Below are positions 26,860 through 35,393 of a stretch of DNA of 64,000 nucleotides, piece by piece. A program made the translations under genes and the position numbers. The stretch covers positions 2,778,857 to 2,842,856 of the forward strand of contig NZ_CP126625.1 in the NCBI RefSeq assembly GCF_030219325.1, in the 5' to 3' direction. Origin of the DNA: Geothrix sp. (GTDB taxonomy: Bacteria; Acidobacteriota; Holophagae; Holophagales; Holophagaceae). Below the pieces are notes generated by a model. It made no database searches. It was not told the origin of the DNA and saw only the letters and a program-made list of their open reading frames with translations. Each line of letters starts with the position of its first letter. Within the stretch, counting starts at the first letter, position 1.

Positions 26860-28086
26860 ATGACCGAAACGTCACGACAGATCAAGGGAACCTCGGGGTC
26901 CCAGCTGCGCTCGCTGATCCTCGCCGTCCTCCTCTTCGACCTGCTGGTCATCGGCCTGGCGGGCTGGACCCTGGCCAACAGCCGGCGCCAGTACGTGCAC
27001 CACGCGGGACAGACCACGGACAACCTGGCCCAGGTGCTCGAGCAGTACCTGATGGCCTCCATCCGCCAGATCGACCTGGTGCTGATGTCCGTGAAGGACG
27101 AGGCCGAGCGGACCGACCACACCCCGGATCCGGCCGGCATCGAAGCCCGCCTCCAGTCCCAGTTCTCCCGGGTGGCCCTGCTGGATTCCCTGCGCACCAC
27201 GGATGCCCAGGGGCGGCTGGAGCGGCCCGACAACACCGACGGCCATCCACGCGAAGATCTCTCCCACAAACCCTTCTTCCAGCATCTCCGCCGGACCCCC
27301 CAGACGGGGTTGTTCATCTCCCACCCCTCGCGGGACGGGGCGGGCGGAGCCTGGGCCATCACCCTGGCCCGCCGCATGGAACACCCGGCCGGCGTGTTCC
27401 GGGGCGTCGTCTTCGCCACCGTCACCCTCGAGCAGCTGACCCGGGAGCTGGCCCAGGTGGACATCGGGAGGCACGGGTCCATCTCCCTCCGGGGCGGGGA
27501 ACTCGATCTGCTGGCCAGGTACCCCGCCACCCCGGATCAGGACAAGATCATCGGCGACCCGCGCATCTCCGGGGACTACCTGGCAGCCGTCCAGTCCGGA
27601 CGGCAGGTCAGCCACTTCAGCACCCACTCGGTGCTGGATGGGCAGGTGCGCACCTACACCTTCCGGAAGATGACGAACCCGGCCTTCTACATCCTGGTCG
27701 GCCTTGCGGAGTCGGAGTATCTCCAGACCTGGTACCGGGAGGCGCTGCTCTCGGGCTCGGCGGTGCTGGGGCTGGTGACCCTCTCCCTGGTCCTGGCCTG
27801 GATGGCCCGCACCACCTGGCGGAAGCAGATGGACTCCCAGGCCGAACGCGACCACCTGATCCAGGACCTGACCCACGCCCTGGCCGAGGTGAAGAACCTC
27901 AAGGGCATGCTGCCCATCTGCGGCCACTGCAAGAAGATCCGGGATGACCAGGGCTACTGGAACCAGATGGAGACCTACATTTCCGAACACACCGAGGCCA
28001 CCTTCAGCCATGGCGTCTGCCCGGACTGCGCCAAGGAGCTTCGCCAGGAGATGCAGGCCCGCCGCGCCGAGCAGAACAAGGCCTGA
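26860..28086 (+). CDS. PDC/dCache sensor with C-terminal Cys motif
   Basis: 408-residue membrane sensor. Transmembrane segments are at about 16-40 and 287-308 and enclose a periplasmic PDC-type (dCache) domain of roughly 250 residues with the repeated core SISLRGGELDLLARYP and SHFSTHSVLDGQVRTYTF. After a coiled linker the cytoplasmic end has LPICGHCKKIRDDQGYWNQ followed by SHGVCPDCAKEL, a small two-CxxC module that in other proteins follows receiver or PAS domains and may bind metal. No kinase or cyclase domain is present, so the output is unknown. It stands between gpmI and the repeat. Confidence 0.7.
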   Translation: MTETSRQIKGTSGSQLRSLILAVLLFDLLVIGLAGWTLANSRRQYVHHAGQTTDNLAQVLEQYLMASIRQIDLVLMSVKDEAERTDHTPDPAGIEARLQSQFSRVALLDSLRTTDAQGRLERPDNTDGHPREDLSHKPFFQHLRRTPQTGLFISHPSRDGAGGAWAITLARRMEHPAGVFRGVVFATVTLEQLTRELAQVDIGRHGSISLRGGELDLLARYPATPDQDKIIGDPRISGDYLAAVQSGRQVSHFSTHSVLDGQVRTYTFRKMTNPAFYILVGLAESEYLQTWYREALLSGSAVLGLVTLSLVLAWMARTTWRKQMDSQAERDHLIQDLTHALAEVKNLKGMLPICGHCKKIRDDQGYWNQMETYISEHTEATFSHGVCPDCAKELRQEMQARRAEQNKA

Positions 28087-28166
28087 CCGGCCGACAAGGG
28101 TGACCAAGGGCACACCCGCCCTCTGAGTCATCCTGGATACTGGACGCATGACGATTCGGAACCCGA

Positions 28167-28314
28167 TGAGCCCGAAGCAGGAGCGAAGGGCCACTTTGCC
28201 GCAGGCGAAGCCCGCAGGGCGAGGCACAGGAGGTGCCGTGTGAGCCCGAAGCAGGAGCGAAGGGCCACTTTGGTGAAGCCGAAGCCCGCAGGGCGAGGCA
28301 CAGGAGGTGCCGAG
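28167..28314 (+). repeat. Tandem 74-bp direct repeat
   Basis: Two adjacent copies, 28167-28240 and 28241-28314, share TGAGCCCGAAGCAGGAGCG at the start and GGCACAGGAGGTGCCG at the end, and differ at only a few positions between. Each copy ends with a strong Shine-Dalgarno sequence and a GTG. In copy 1 the GTG is followed at once by TGA; in copy 2 it is the start of the next gene. Confidence 0.85.
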
Positions 28315-28862
28315 TGAAGGTCGCATTCATCGGCACCCACGGCGTCGGGAAGACCACCCTCTGCTACGAACTGGCCGCGGCCCTGAAGCGGGAGGGCGTC
28401 CACGTGGACATCGTGAAGGAGGTGGCCCGGCTTTCGCCCCTCCCCATCAACCAGAAGACCTCCCTGGAGGCCCAGACCTGGATCTTCCTCACCCAGATGG
28501 CCGAGGAGATCCGCTCGGGCAGCCAGCACGATGTCCTCGTCTGCGACCGCAGCGTGCTGGACAACTACGCCTACATGATGCTGGCCTTCGGCCGCCAGCT
28601 GCCCATCGAGCGGTACATGCACCACTGGATGAAGAGCTACGACCTGCTCTTCAAGGTGCCCTTCAGTGGGCAGCTCGCCGCGGATGGCGTGCGGGACACG
28701 GATGCGTTCTTCGCCCAGGCCGTGGACCAGCTGGTGGACAAGCTGCTGGAGGAGCGGGGCCTGCCCCATGAACGGCTCGAACCCGGAGCCCGTCCCACCT
28801 GGATCGAGCGGGTCAGGCAGGTCGTTCTGAACCACCCCAAGGGGCAGAGGCGACTTATCTGA
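28314..28862 (+). CDS. P-loop nucleotide or nucleoside kinase-like ATPase
   Basis: 182 residues. The Walker A motif is FIGTHGVGKTTLCYELA at the N-terminus; residues VLVCDRSVLDNYAYMML resemble the lid-adjacent DR element of thymidylate and deoxynucleoside kinases and of the NadR-type AAA_28 family. A plausible role is phosphorylation of a small metabolite, but the substrate cannot be read. GTG 28314 lies 6 bp behind AGGAGG at the end of the tandem repeat. It stands alone between the sensor gene and an acyl-CoA dehydrogenase gene. Confidence 0.7.
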   Translation: MKVAFIGTHGVGKTTLCYELAAALKREGVHVDIVKEVARLSPLPINQKTSLEAQTWIFLTQMAEEIRSGSQHDVLVCDRSVLDNYAYMMLAFGRQLPIERYMHHWMKSYDLLFKVPFSGQLAADGVRDTDAFFAQAVDQLVDKLLEERGLPHERLEPGARPTWIERVRQVVLNHPKGQRRLI

Positions 28863-28953
28863 CTCGTCGGTCCTTATTTGTGATCCAGTTCTCGGGAATT
28901 GAACTGGAGAGGCCCTGACTCCGGGTAGATCATGGTTGGATTGGAGGTTCCCC

Positions 28954-30705
28954 ATGGCCCAGGACGAGACCCAGTTGGTACGCGGCGGCAGTTTCATGTT
29001 CCATCCCGCCGGCACCCTGCCCCAGGCCACTCCTGAGGAGAACAGCGAGGAGGCCCTGGCCATCGCCGAGGCGGCCCGGGACTTCGTGAACGGCGAGATC
29101 CTGCCCCGGGACGAGGCGATCGACCACCTGGACCTGGAGCTCACCCGCGACCTGCTGGCCAAGGCCGGCGACCTAGGCATCCTGGGCATGGAGATCCCCG
29201 AGGAATACGGCGGCCTGGACCTGGACAAGAAGACGGCCCTCCTGGTGCTGGAGCAGATGGCCAAGCAGGCCAGCTTCTCCACCAGCTACACGGCGCACAC
29301 CAGCATCGGCACCATGCCCATCGTCTACTTCGGGAGCCCCGAGCAGAAGGCCAAGTACCTGCCCAAGCTGGCCACGGGCGAGTGGTGCGCGGCCTACGCG
29401 CTGACCGAGGCCGGCAGCGGCTCCGACGCCCTGGGGGCCAAGGCCACCGCCGTGCTGCAGGACGGCCACTGGGTGCTGAACGGCACCAAGGCCTGGATCA
29501 CCAACGCCGGCTTCGCCGATGTCTTCGTGATCTTCGCCAAGATCAATGGCAGCCACCTCAGCGCCTTCATCGTCGAGAAGACCGACCCCGGCATCAGCAC
29601 CGGGGCCGAGGAAAAGAAGATGGGCATCAAGGGCAGCTCCACCCGCACCGTGATCCTGGAGAACTGCCGCATCCCCGAAGATCGGCTGCTGGGCGGCAAG
29701 GGCAAGGGCGCCCGCATCGCCCTGGGCATCCTCAACGTGGGCCGCTTCAAGCTGGGCGCCAGCTCCGTGGGCGCCGGCAAGCGGGTGCTGGAATACACGC
29801 TGAAATACGCTGGCGAGCGCACCCAGTTCGGCAAGCCCCTCAACGCCTTCGGCCTCATCCAGCAGAAGCTGGCCAACATGGCCGTGCGGATCTTCGTGGG
29901 CGAGAGCATGAGCTTCCGCACCATCGGCTACCTGGACGAGGCCCTGGCCTTCACCAGCTGGGAGAGCGAGACCGGCGGCGCCGACAAGATGAAGGCCATC
30001 GATGAGTACGCGATGGAGGCCTCCATGTCCAAGGTCTGGGGCAGCGAGGCCCTCTTCGCCACGGCCGACGACGCCGTGCAGTCCTTCGGCGGCGCAGGCT
30101 TCAGCGCGGAGTATCCCCCTGAGAAGATCTACCGGGACTGCCGCATCAACCGCATCTTCGAAGGCACCAACGAGATCAACCGCCTGCTCATCGCCCAGAC
30201 CTTCCTCAAGCGCTGCAGCGGCGTGGACGGCCTGCCCCTGGCCCAGGCCACCTCGGCGCCCCTCGACCTACCCCAGGATGACCTGCTCCGCACCGTGGCC
30301 CTGTCCAAGGCCCGGGCCCTCAAGGTGATCGCCCTGGCCCAGGGGCTGCACGGGCCGAAGATCCTCGACAACCAGGAGGCTGCGGCCCGCATCGCCAACA
30401 TGCTGCTGGAGATCTACGCCATGGAAGCCGCCGTGGTTCGCGCGCAGAAGATGGCCGCCGCCAGCCACCGCTGGTCCGCCCTGGCCCTGGACCTGGCCAC
30501 GGCCTACGCCCAGGAGGCCTGGAACCGCATCCAGGCCGAAGCGCGCATGCTGGCCGCAGAGCTGGCCTCGGATGCGGTCCTGGACGCCCTGGTGGCGGAC
30601 CTCCTCGCCATGCAGGCCCCGGCCCCCGTGGCCCTGTCCGCCGTGCGCCAGCGGATCGCCCAGGCCCTGGTGGATCAGGGCCGGTACCCGATCTCGGCGG
30701 TCTGA
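28954..30705 (+). CDS. Acyl-CoA dehydrogenase
   Basis: 583-residue flavoenzyme that introduces the 2,3 double bond in acyl-CoA. FAD and substrate segments AYALTEAGSGSDA, WITNAGFADVFVIFAK and RTQFGKPLNAFGLIQQKLA are present, and RIFEGTNEINRLL holds the catalytic Glu of the VLCAD/ACAD9-like group; a C-terminal extension of about 170 residues fits that group. ATG 28954 follows GGAGG. It is about as similar to the gene at 33539 as close paralogs are, sharing whole motif blocks. Possible roles are fatty acid oxidation or synthesis of branched intermediates. Confidence 0.9.
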   Translation: MAQDETQLVRGGSFMFHPAGTLPQATPEENSEEALAIAEAARDFVNGEILPRDEAIDHLDLELTRDLLAKAGDLGILGMEIPEEYGGLDLDKKTALLVLEQMAKQASFSTSYTAHTSIGTMPIVYFGSPEQKAKYLPKLATGEWCAAYALTEAGSGSDALGAKATAVLQDGHWVLNGTKAWITNAGFADVFVIFAKINGSHLSAFIVEKTDPGISTGAEEKKMGIKGSSTRTVILENCRIPEDRLLGGKGKGARIALGILNVGRFKLGASSVGAGKRVLEYTLKYAGERTQFGKPLNAFGLIQQKLANMAVRIFVGESMSFRTIGYLDEALAFTSWESETGGADKMKAIDEYAMEASMSKVWGSEALFATADDAVQSFGGAGFSAEYPPEKIYRDCRINRIFEGTNEINRLLIAQTFLKRCSGVDGLPLAQATSAPLDLPQDDLLRTVALSKARALKVIALAQGLHGPKILDNQEAAARIANMLLEIYAMEAAVVRAQKMAAASHRWSALALDLATAYAQEAWNRIQAEARMLAAELASDAVLDALVADLLAMQAPAPVALSAVRQRIAQALVDQGRYPISAV

Positions 30706-30734
30706 CCCGCTGGAAGGCCCAAAACTCAGGCCCA

Positions 30735-30774
30735 GGGGGATCTCCACCCGATATCAGTAGGGTGGAGATCCCCC
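30735..30774 (+). promoter_or_regulatory. 15-bp stem-loop covering the SD of the PAS gene
   Basis: GGGGGATCTCCACCC (30735-30749) and GGGTGGAGATCCCCC (30760-30774) are exact reverse complements with a 10-base loop. The right arm contains the Shine-Dalgarno GGTGGAG and ends one base before ATG 30776. It could block translation of the PAS gene until opened, and may also act as an end for the acyl-CoA dehydrogenase mRNA. Confidence 0.75.
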
Positions 30775-30775
30775 C

Positions 30776-31297
30776 ATGAGCGTCAGGCCCCAACCCACCC
30801 AGCATGAGAAGGTCCTGGGCGAGGACGACTTCATCGTCTCCAAGACCGATCTGAAGGGCGTCATCACCTACGGGAACCGCATCTTCATCGAGATCTCGGG
30901 CTACTCGGAGCGCGAGCTTCTCGGTGCTCCGCACAGCATCCTGCGGCATCCCGACATGCCCCGGGCCGTGTTCAAGCTCCTCTGGGACACCATCCAATCG
31001 AAACAGGAGATCTCGGCCTACGTGAAGAACTTGGCCAGGGACGGCAGCTTCTACTGGGTCTTCGCCAACGTGACGCCCTCCTTCGACGCCCACGGGAATC
31101 TCATCGGCTACTACTCGGTGCGTCGGAAGCCGAGGCCTGAGGCCATCCAGGCCGTCGAGGGCCTCTACCGCATCATGCTCGAGGCCGAGCGCAGGGCCGG
31201 GGACGGCCAGGCCGGCATGAAGGCCTCCACGGACATCCTCCACCAGCACCTCGAAAAGAAGGGCGTGAGCTATGAAGAATTTATCTTTGGGCTCTAG
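30776..31297 (+). CDS. Aer-like PAS-domain protein
   Basis: 173 residues. Residues 15-125 form a PAS domain with the Aer pattern: [32 protein letters not shown], then [21 protein letters not shown] and [12 protein letters not shown]. Aer PAS domains bind FAD and report redox or energy state; the residues around the flavin pocket (N, W) look kept. There is no output domain. The coding region overlaps the next chemoreceptor gene by 26 bp, so the two are a split Aer: sensor and signalling halves in separate proteins. Translation is likely controlled by the stem at 30735. Confidence 0.85.
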   Translation: MSVRPQPTQHEKVLGEDDFIVSKTDLKGVITYGNRIFIEISGYSERELLGAPHSILRHPDMPRAVFKLLWDTIQSKQEISAYVKNLARDGSFYWVFANVTPSFDAHGNLIGYYSVRRKPRPEAIQAVEGLYRIMLEAERRAGDGQAGMKASTDILHQHLEKKGVSYEEFIFGL

Positions 31298-32729
31298 GCT
31301 CCACTACCTCGTCGCCATCTCGTTGGGGCTGTTCCTGCTCTTCGGCCACCTGGCCTCCGGGGCCAGCCGGCTGACGACCTGGGCCTGGGTCGACTTCGGC
31401 GCCACGGCCCTCCTGCTGGCGCTGGCGCTCTATTCCATCATCCGCATCCGGAAGGCCATCGACCATCTGACCGCCATTCTCAAGGCGGCTGCCCGGGGCA
31501 GCCTGGACCAGCGCCTCACCGGCATCAAGACCGGCGCGGCCACCGGTGAGCTGGCCTGGGCCGTGAACGACCTGCTGGACCAGCAGGAGGCCTATTTCCG
31601 CGAGGTGCTCTCCGCCTTCGAACACGCCACGCACGGACAGACCTACCGGTTGGCCATGGAACAGGGGCTGCACGGCTCGTTCAAGGACGCCATCGTCCGG
31701 GTGAACGTGTCGGTGGAAAGCCTCGGCCAGGTGCAGCAGATGGCCCTCAAGGAGAAGCTGATCGGCCGGATCACCGACCTCAACTCCGGGAACCTCATCG
31801 CGAACCTGAAGTCCATCCAGGAATACCTCATGGACATGACCCAGGAACTGAGCATCGTGGGCCAGATCTCGAAGGAGACCGCCCGGGATGCCGAGGGCAG
31901 CCGGGCCACCATCGAGAATCTGGTGGCGAACCTCAACCAGGTGGCCGAGATGATCGCCCGCACCAATGCCCAGACGACCCTGCTCCACGAAAAGGGCGAG
32001 GAGATCAACCAGATCGTCCAGGTCATCACGGATGTGGCCGACCGCACCAACCTGCTGGCCCTGAACGCGGCCATCGAGGCGGCCCATGCCGGCGAGATCG
32101 GCAAGGGCTTCGCCGTCGTCGCCGAGGAGGTGCGCACCCTCTCGGAGAACACCAAGGATGCCGCCGCCTCCATCGCGGCCACCATCGAATCCTTCGGCGA
32201 GGCCACCAGCCGGATGATCAAGGACTCCGAGCAGGTGAAGGACATCGCCGAGGGCAGCCGGAACGCCGTCACGGAATTCCGCGCCCAGGTGCTGAAGTTC
32301 GCCGATTCCGCCAACACCTCGCTCACCCAGATCAACAAGGCCCAGGACTTCAGCTTCGCCTCCCTGGTCAAGGTGGACCACTTCCTCTTCAAGCAGAACG
32401 GGTACCGGGTGATCCACCAGGGCGCCCAGTCCGCCGAGTCCCGCGCCATCCAGACCGATCACCGGGGCTGCCGCCTGGGGACCTGGTACTACGAGGGCCA
32501 GGGCGCCGAGATGTTCTCCCACGTCCCGTCCTTCAACCGCCTCGAGGCCCCCCACGCCCGGGTCCACCAGCACATCCAGGAGGCGGCCGGCCTGTTGGCT
32601 GGCGGCTGGGAGAAGGACTCCGAAGTCCAGAACCGCATCTATGGCCACTACGAAGCCGCCGAGCGGGCCAGCGAAGAGGTGGTCCAGGTGCTCGACCGAA
32701 TGGTCGAGGAGCGGCACCGCGCGGTCTGA
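31272..32729 (+). CDS. Chemoreceptor with C-terminal CZB domain
   Basis: 485-residue methyl-accepting chemotaxis protein. Two short membrane segments are at 12-29 and 38-57 without a sizeable periplasmic loop, so sensing is internal. The signalling tip [36 protein letters not shown] is present at about 255-290. The C-terminal 110 residues are a chemoreceptor zinc-binding domain: [10 protein letters not shown] with the first His, [12 protein letters not shown] and [11 protein letters not shown]. It overlaps the PAS protein gene and probably uses that protein as its sensor. Confidence 0.9.
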   Translation: MKNLSLGSRLHYLVAISLGLFLLFGHLASGASRLTTWAWVDFGATALLLALALYSIIRIRKAIDHLTAILKAAARGSLDQRLTGIKTGAATGELAWAVNDLLDQQEAYFREVLSAFEHATHGQTYRLAMEQGLHGSFKDAIVRVNVSVESLGQVQQMALKEKLIGRITDLNSGNLIANLKSIQEYLMDMTQELSIVGQISKETARDAEGSRATIENLVANLNQVAEMIARTNAQTTLLHEKGEEINQIVQVITDVADRTNLLALNAAIEAAHAGEIGKGFAVVAEEVRTLSENTKDAAASIAATIESFGEATSRMIKDSEQVKDIAEGSRNAVTEFRAQVLKFADSANTSLTQINKAQDFSFASLVKVDHFLFKQNGYRVIHQGAQSAESRAIQTDHRGCRLGTWYYEGQGAEMFSHVPSFNRLEAPHARVHQHIQEAAGLLAGGWEKDSEVQNRIYGHYEAAERASEEVVQVLDRMVEERHRAV

Positions 32730-33422
32730 TTACTTCAGTGCTTCATGCAGGGCCACGATGCCCCCCGTGAGGTTCGTCCAGCGGACCTCGCGGAAACCCG
32801 CGCCTTCCAGTTCCGCCGCCAGGGCCTGCTGATCGGGGAAGGTCCGGATGCTCTCCGGCAGGTAGGTGTAGGCCGAGGCGTCTCCACTGATCCAGCTCCC
32901 GATGCGGGGCAGCACCCGCAGGCTGTACCAGTCGTAGAAGGCCTTGAGGCCGGGCAGGACCGGCGTGCTGAACTCCAGGATGGTGAGCTGCCCGCCGGGG
33001 CGCAGCACCCGCAGGAACTCGGCGTAGGCCCGGGGGCGGTCCTCCACGTTCCGGATGCCGTAGCAGATGGTGATCCCGTCGAAGCTGGCCTCCCGGAAGG
33101 GCAGGCGCTGGGCGTCGGCGTCGCTGGAGGCCCAGATGAGCTTTGCGAACCCCTTGCGCGCGAATTTCGCAGGCCCCAGGCGCAGCATGGCGTGGGTGAA
33201 GTCCGTGCTCACCACTTCGGCCCCGCGCCGCGCCAGCGCCAGGCTCGAATCCCCCGTGCCCGCCGCAACGTCCAGGAAACGCTTCCCGGGACCGGCTCCG
33301 CTGGCCCGGGCCATGCGCCACCACCACCAGAAATCCGCGCCGCCTGAAAGCACGTGATTCAGGAGGTCGTACTTCCCGGCGATGGCCGAAAACATCTGCT
33401 GCACTTGCCTGCCTTCCAGCAT
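32730..33422 (-). CDS. menG: Demethylmenaquinone methyltransferase UbiE/MenG
   Basis: 230-residue SAM-dependent methyltransferase that completes menaquinone. Motif I is LDVAAGTGDSSLAL, and the family signatures YDLLNHVLSGGADFWW, ICYGIRNVEDRPRAY and LEFSTPVLPG are clear. It is the class I type; whether it acts on menaquinone only or also on ubiquinone cannot be said from the sequence, but the menaquinone role suits the anaerobic respiratory genes nearby. The stop abuts the convergent chemoreceptor stop. It is divergent from the second acyl-CoA dehydrogenase. Confidence 0.92.
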   Translation of the reverse strand: MLEGRQVQQMFSAIAGKYDLLNHVLSGGADFWWWWRMARASGAGPGKRFLDVAAGTGDSSLALARRGAEVVSTDFTHAMLRLGPAKFARKGFAKLIWASSDADAQRLPFREASFDGITICYGIRNVEDRPRAYAEFLRVLRPGGQLTILEFSTPVLPGLKAFYDWYSLRVLPRIGSWISGDASAYTYLPESIRTFPDQQALAAELEGAGFREVRWTNLTGGIVALHEALK

Positions 33423-33538
33423 CCAACCTCCTGGGACCTTCTATTGAACCAGAGTAGGAGCGCGTTGACCGAAGGTAGAGGCTAGGCAAGCGGCCTCGGG
33501 CCTTCCATCTTGAACCCAACCCAATCCGGAGGACCGAG

Positions 33539-35323
33539 ATGAGCAACGCTGCTGCAGAGCAGGTCAAGGGAGGCAGTTTCCTGCTGACCCCCATCGGGGC
33601 CATGCCCCAGTTCACGCCCGAGGAATTCGGCGATGACGCCAAGGAATTCGCCCGGGCCGCCAAAGACTTCATCCAGGGCGAGGTGCTGCCCCGCGACGAG
33701 CAGATCGACAAGCTGGACCTGCCCCTCACCGTGGAGCTCATGAAGAAGGCCGGAGAACTGGGCCTGCTGGGCCTGGAGATCCCCGAGGCCTACGACGGCA
33801 TGGACGTGGACAAGCGCACGGCCATGCTCGTGCTGGAGGAGATGAGCAAGCAGGGCAGCTTCGCCGTGACCTACAGCGCCAACACCGGCATCGGCACCCT
33901 GCCCATCGTCTACTTCGGCACCGAGGCCCAGAAGCAGGCCTACCTGCCCAAGCTCGGCACGGGCGAGTGGCTGGCCGCCTACGCCCTCACCGAGGCTGGC
34001 AGCGGCTCCGACGCCCTGGCGGCCAAGACGACGGCCGTGCTCGACGGCGACAGCTGGGTGCTGAACGGCACCAAGATGTGGATCACCAACGCCGGCTTCG
34101 CCGATGTCTTCATCATCTTCGCCAAGATCGACGGCCAGCACTTCAGCGCCTTCATCGTCGAGAAGACCGATCCCGGCATCAGCACCGGCGCCGAGGAGAA
34201 GAAGCTCGGCATCAAGGGCAGCTCCACCCGCACCGTGATCCTCGAGAACTGCCGCATCCCCAAGGACCGGCTGCTGGGCGAGATCGGCAAGGGCCACAAG
34301 ATCGCCTTCGGCATCCTCAACATCGGCCGCTTCAAGCTGGGCCTGGGCAGCCAGGGCGGCATGAAGCGGATCCTCGAATACGTCATCCGCTACACCACCG
34401 AGCGCCAGCAGTTCGGCAAGTCCATCAATGCCTTCGGCATGATCCAGCAGAAGCTGGCGGACATGGCCACCAAGATCTTCGTGCTCGAGGCCCTGAACTT
34501 CCGGACCATCGGGTACATCGACGAGGCGCTGCACGCCACCAGCTGGGACAGCCCCACCGCCGGCGCCGACAAGATGGCCGCCATCGACGAGTACGCCATC
34601 GAGTGCAGCATATCCAAGGTCTGGGGCAGCGAGGCCCTCTTCTTCGTGGCCGACGAGGCCGTGCAGGCCTACGGCGGCTACGGCTTCAGCGCCGAGTACC
34701 CGCCCGAGAAGGCCCTGCGCGACTGCCGCATCAACCGCATCTTCGAAGGCACCAACGAGATCAACCGCCTGCTCATCGCGGGCACCCTCCTCAAGCGCGC
34801 CATGAAGGGCGAGCTGCCCCTCATGCAGTTCGGCCAGCAGGTGGCCAAGGAGATCGCCAACCCCATCAAGGCCGAAACCTTCACGGGCCCCCTCGCCCGC
34901 CTGAAGCACGGCGTGGAACTGAGCAAGCGCCAGTGCATGCTGGCCGCGGGCCTGGCCGTGCAGGTGCTGGGCCAGAAGCTGGTGGACAACCAGGAGGTCA
35001 TGGCCCGCATGAGCGACATGCTCATGGAGATCTACGCCATGGAAAGCGCCGTGGTGCGCGCCGAGCGCATGGTCGAGACCGGCCACCGCTGGGCCCAGAT
35101 CGCCCGCGACATGACAGAGCTCTTCGTCAACGAAAGCTGGCACAAGGTCCACGGCAATGCCCGCATGCTCTGCGCCGATGTGGTCGAGGGCGAGGCCCTG
35201 CGCCACGCCCTGGCCGGCGTGAAGGCCTTCACGGAATTCCATCCCACCAGCAGCGCCCGCCTGCGGGGACGCATCGCCAGTGAGCTCATTCAGAAGGGGA
35301 TCTACCCGATCGAGGTGGCCTGA
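33539..35323 (+). CDS. Acyl-CoA dehydrogenase, second paralog
   Basis: 594-residue flavoenzyme of the same VLCAD/ACAD9-like group as the gene at 28954. The two share whole segments such as YALTEAGSGSDAL, KTDPGISTGAEEKK, GIKGSSTRTVILENCRIP and RIFEGTNEINRLLIA, with the catalytic Glu in place, and differ mostly at the N-terminus and in the last 150 residues. AGGACC precedes ATG 33539. The pair brackets the PAS/chemoreceptor and menG genes, which points to an old duplication with insertion or rearrangement. Substrate chain length is unknown. Confidence 0.9.
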   Translation: MSNAAAEQVKGGSFLLTPIGAMPQFTPEEFGDDAKEFARAAKDFIQGEVLPRDEQIDKLDLPLTVELMKKAGELGLLGLEIPEAYDGMDVDKRTAMLVLEEMSKQGSFAVTYSANTGIGTLPIVYFGTEAQKQAYLPKLGTGEWLAAYALTEAGSGSDALAAKTTAVLDGDSWVLNGTKMWITNAGFADVFIIFAKIDGQHFSAFIVEKTDPGISTGAEEKKLGIKGSSTRTVILENCRIPKDRLLGEIGKGHKIAFGILNIGRFKLGLGSQGGMKRILEYVIRYTTERQQFGKSINAFGMIQQKLADMATKIFVLEALNFRTIGYIDEALHATSWDSPTAGADKMAAIDEYAIECSISKVWGSEALFFVADEAVQAYGGYGFSAEYPPEKALRDCRINRIFEGTNEINRLLIAGTLLKRAMKGELPLMQFGQQVAKEIANPIKAETFTGPLARLKHGVELSKRQCMLAAGLAVQVLGQKLVDNQEVMARMSDMLMEIYAMESAVVRAERMVETGHRWAQIARDMTELFVNESWHKVHGNARMLCADVVEGEALRHALAGVKAFTEFHPTSSARLRGRIASELIQKGIYPIEVA

Positions 35324-35348
35324 TCCAGGCGCTCCGCACCGACGAAAA

Positions 35349-35378
35349 GAAGAAGGGCACCGGATGGGGCCCTTCTTC
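35349..35378. terminator. Bidirectional terminator hairpin
   Basis: GAAGAAGGGC and GCCCTTCTTC form a 10-bp stem with a 10-base loop between the convergent acyl-CoA dehydrogenase and FecR genes. A run of A before the stem would give a U-rich tract for minus-strand transcripts. Confidence 0.7.
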
Positions 35379-35393
35379 ATGATCCACGTTCAT

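Noticed and set aside
28167-28314. Possible two-repeat CRISPR
   Set aside because: The copies are directly adjacent with no spacers, and the same unit occurs elsewhere in inverted orientation. It is a tandem repeat, not CRISPR.
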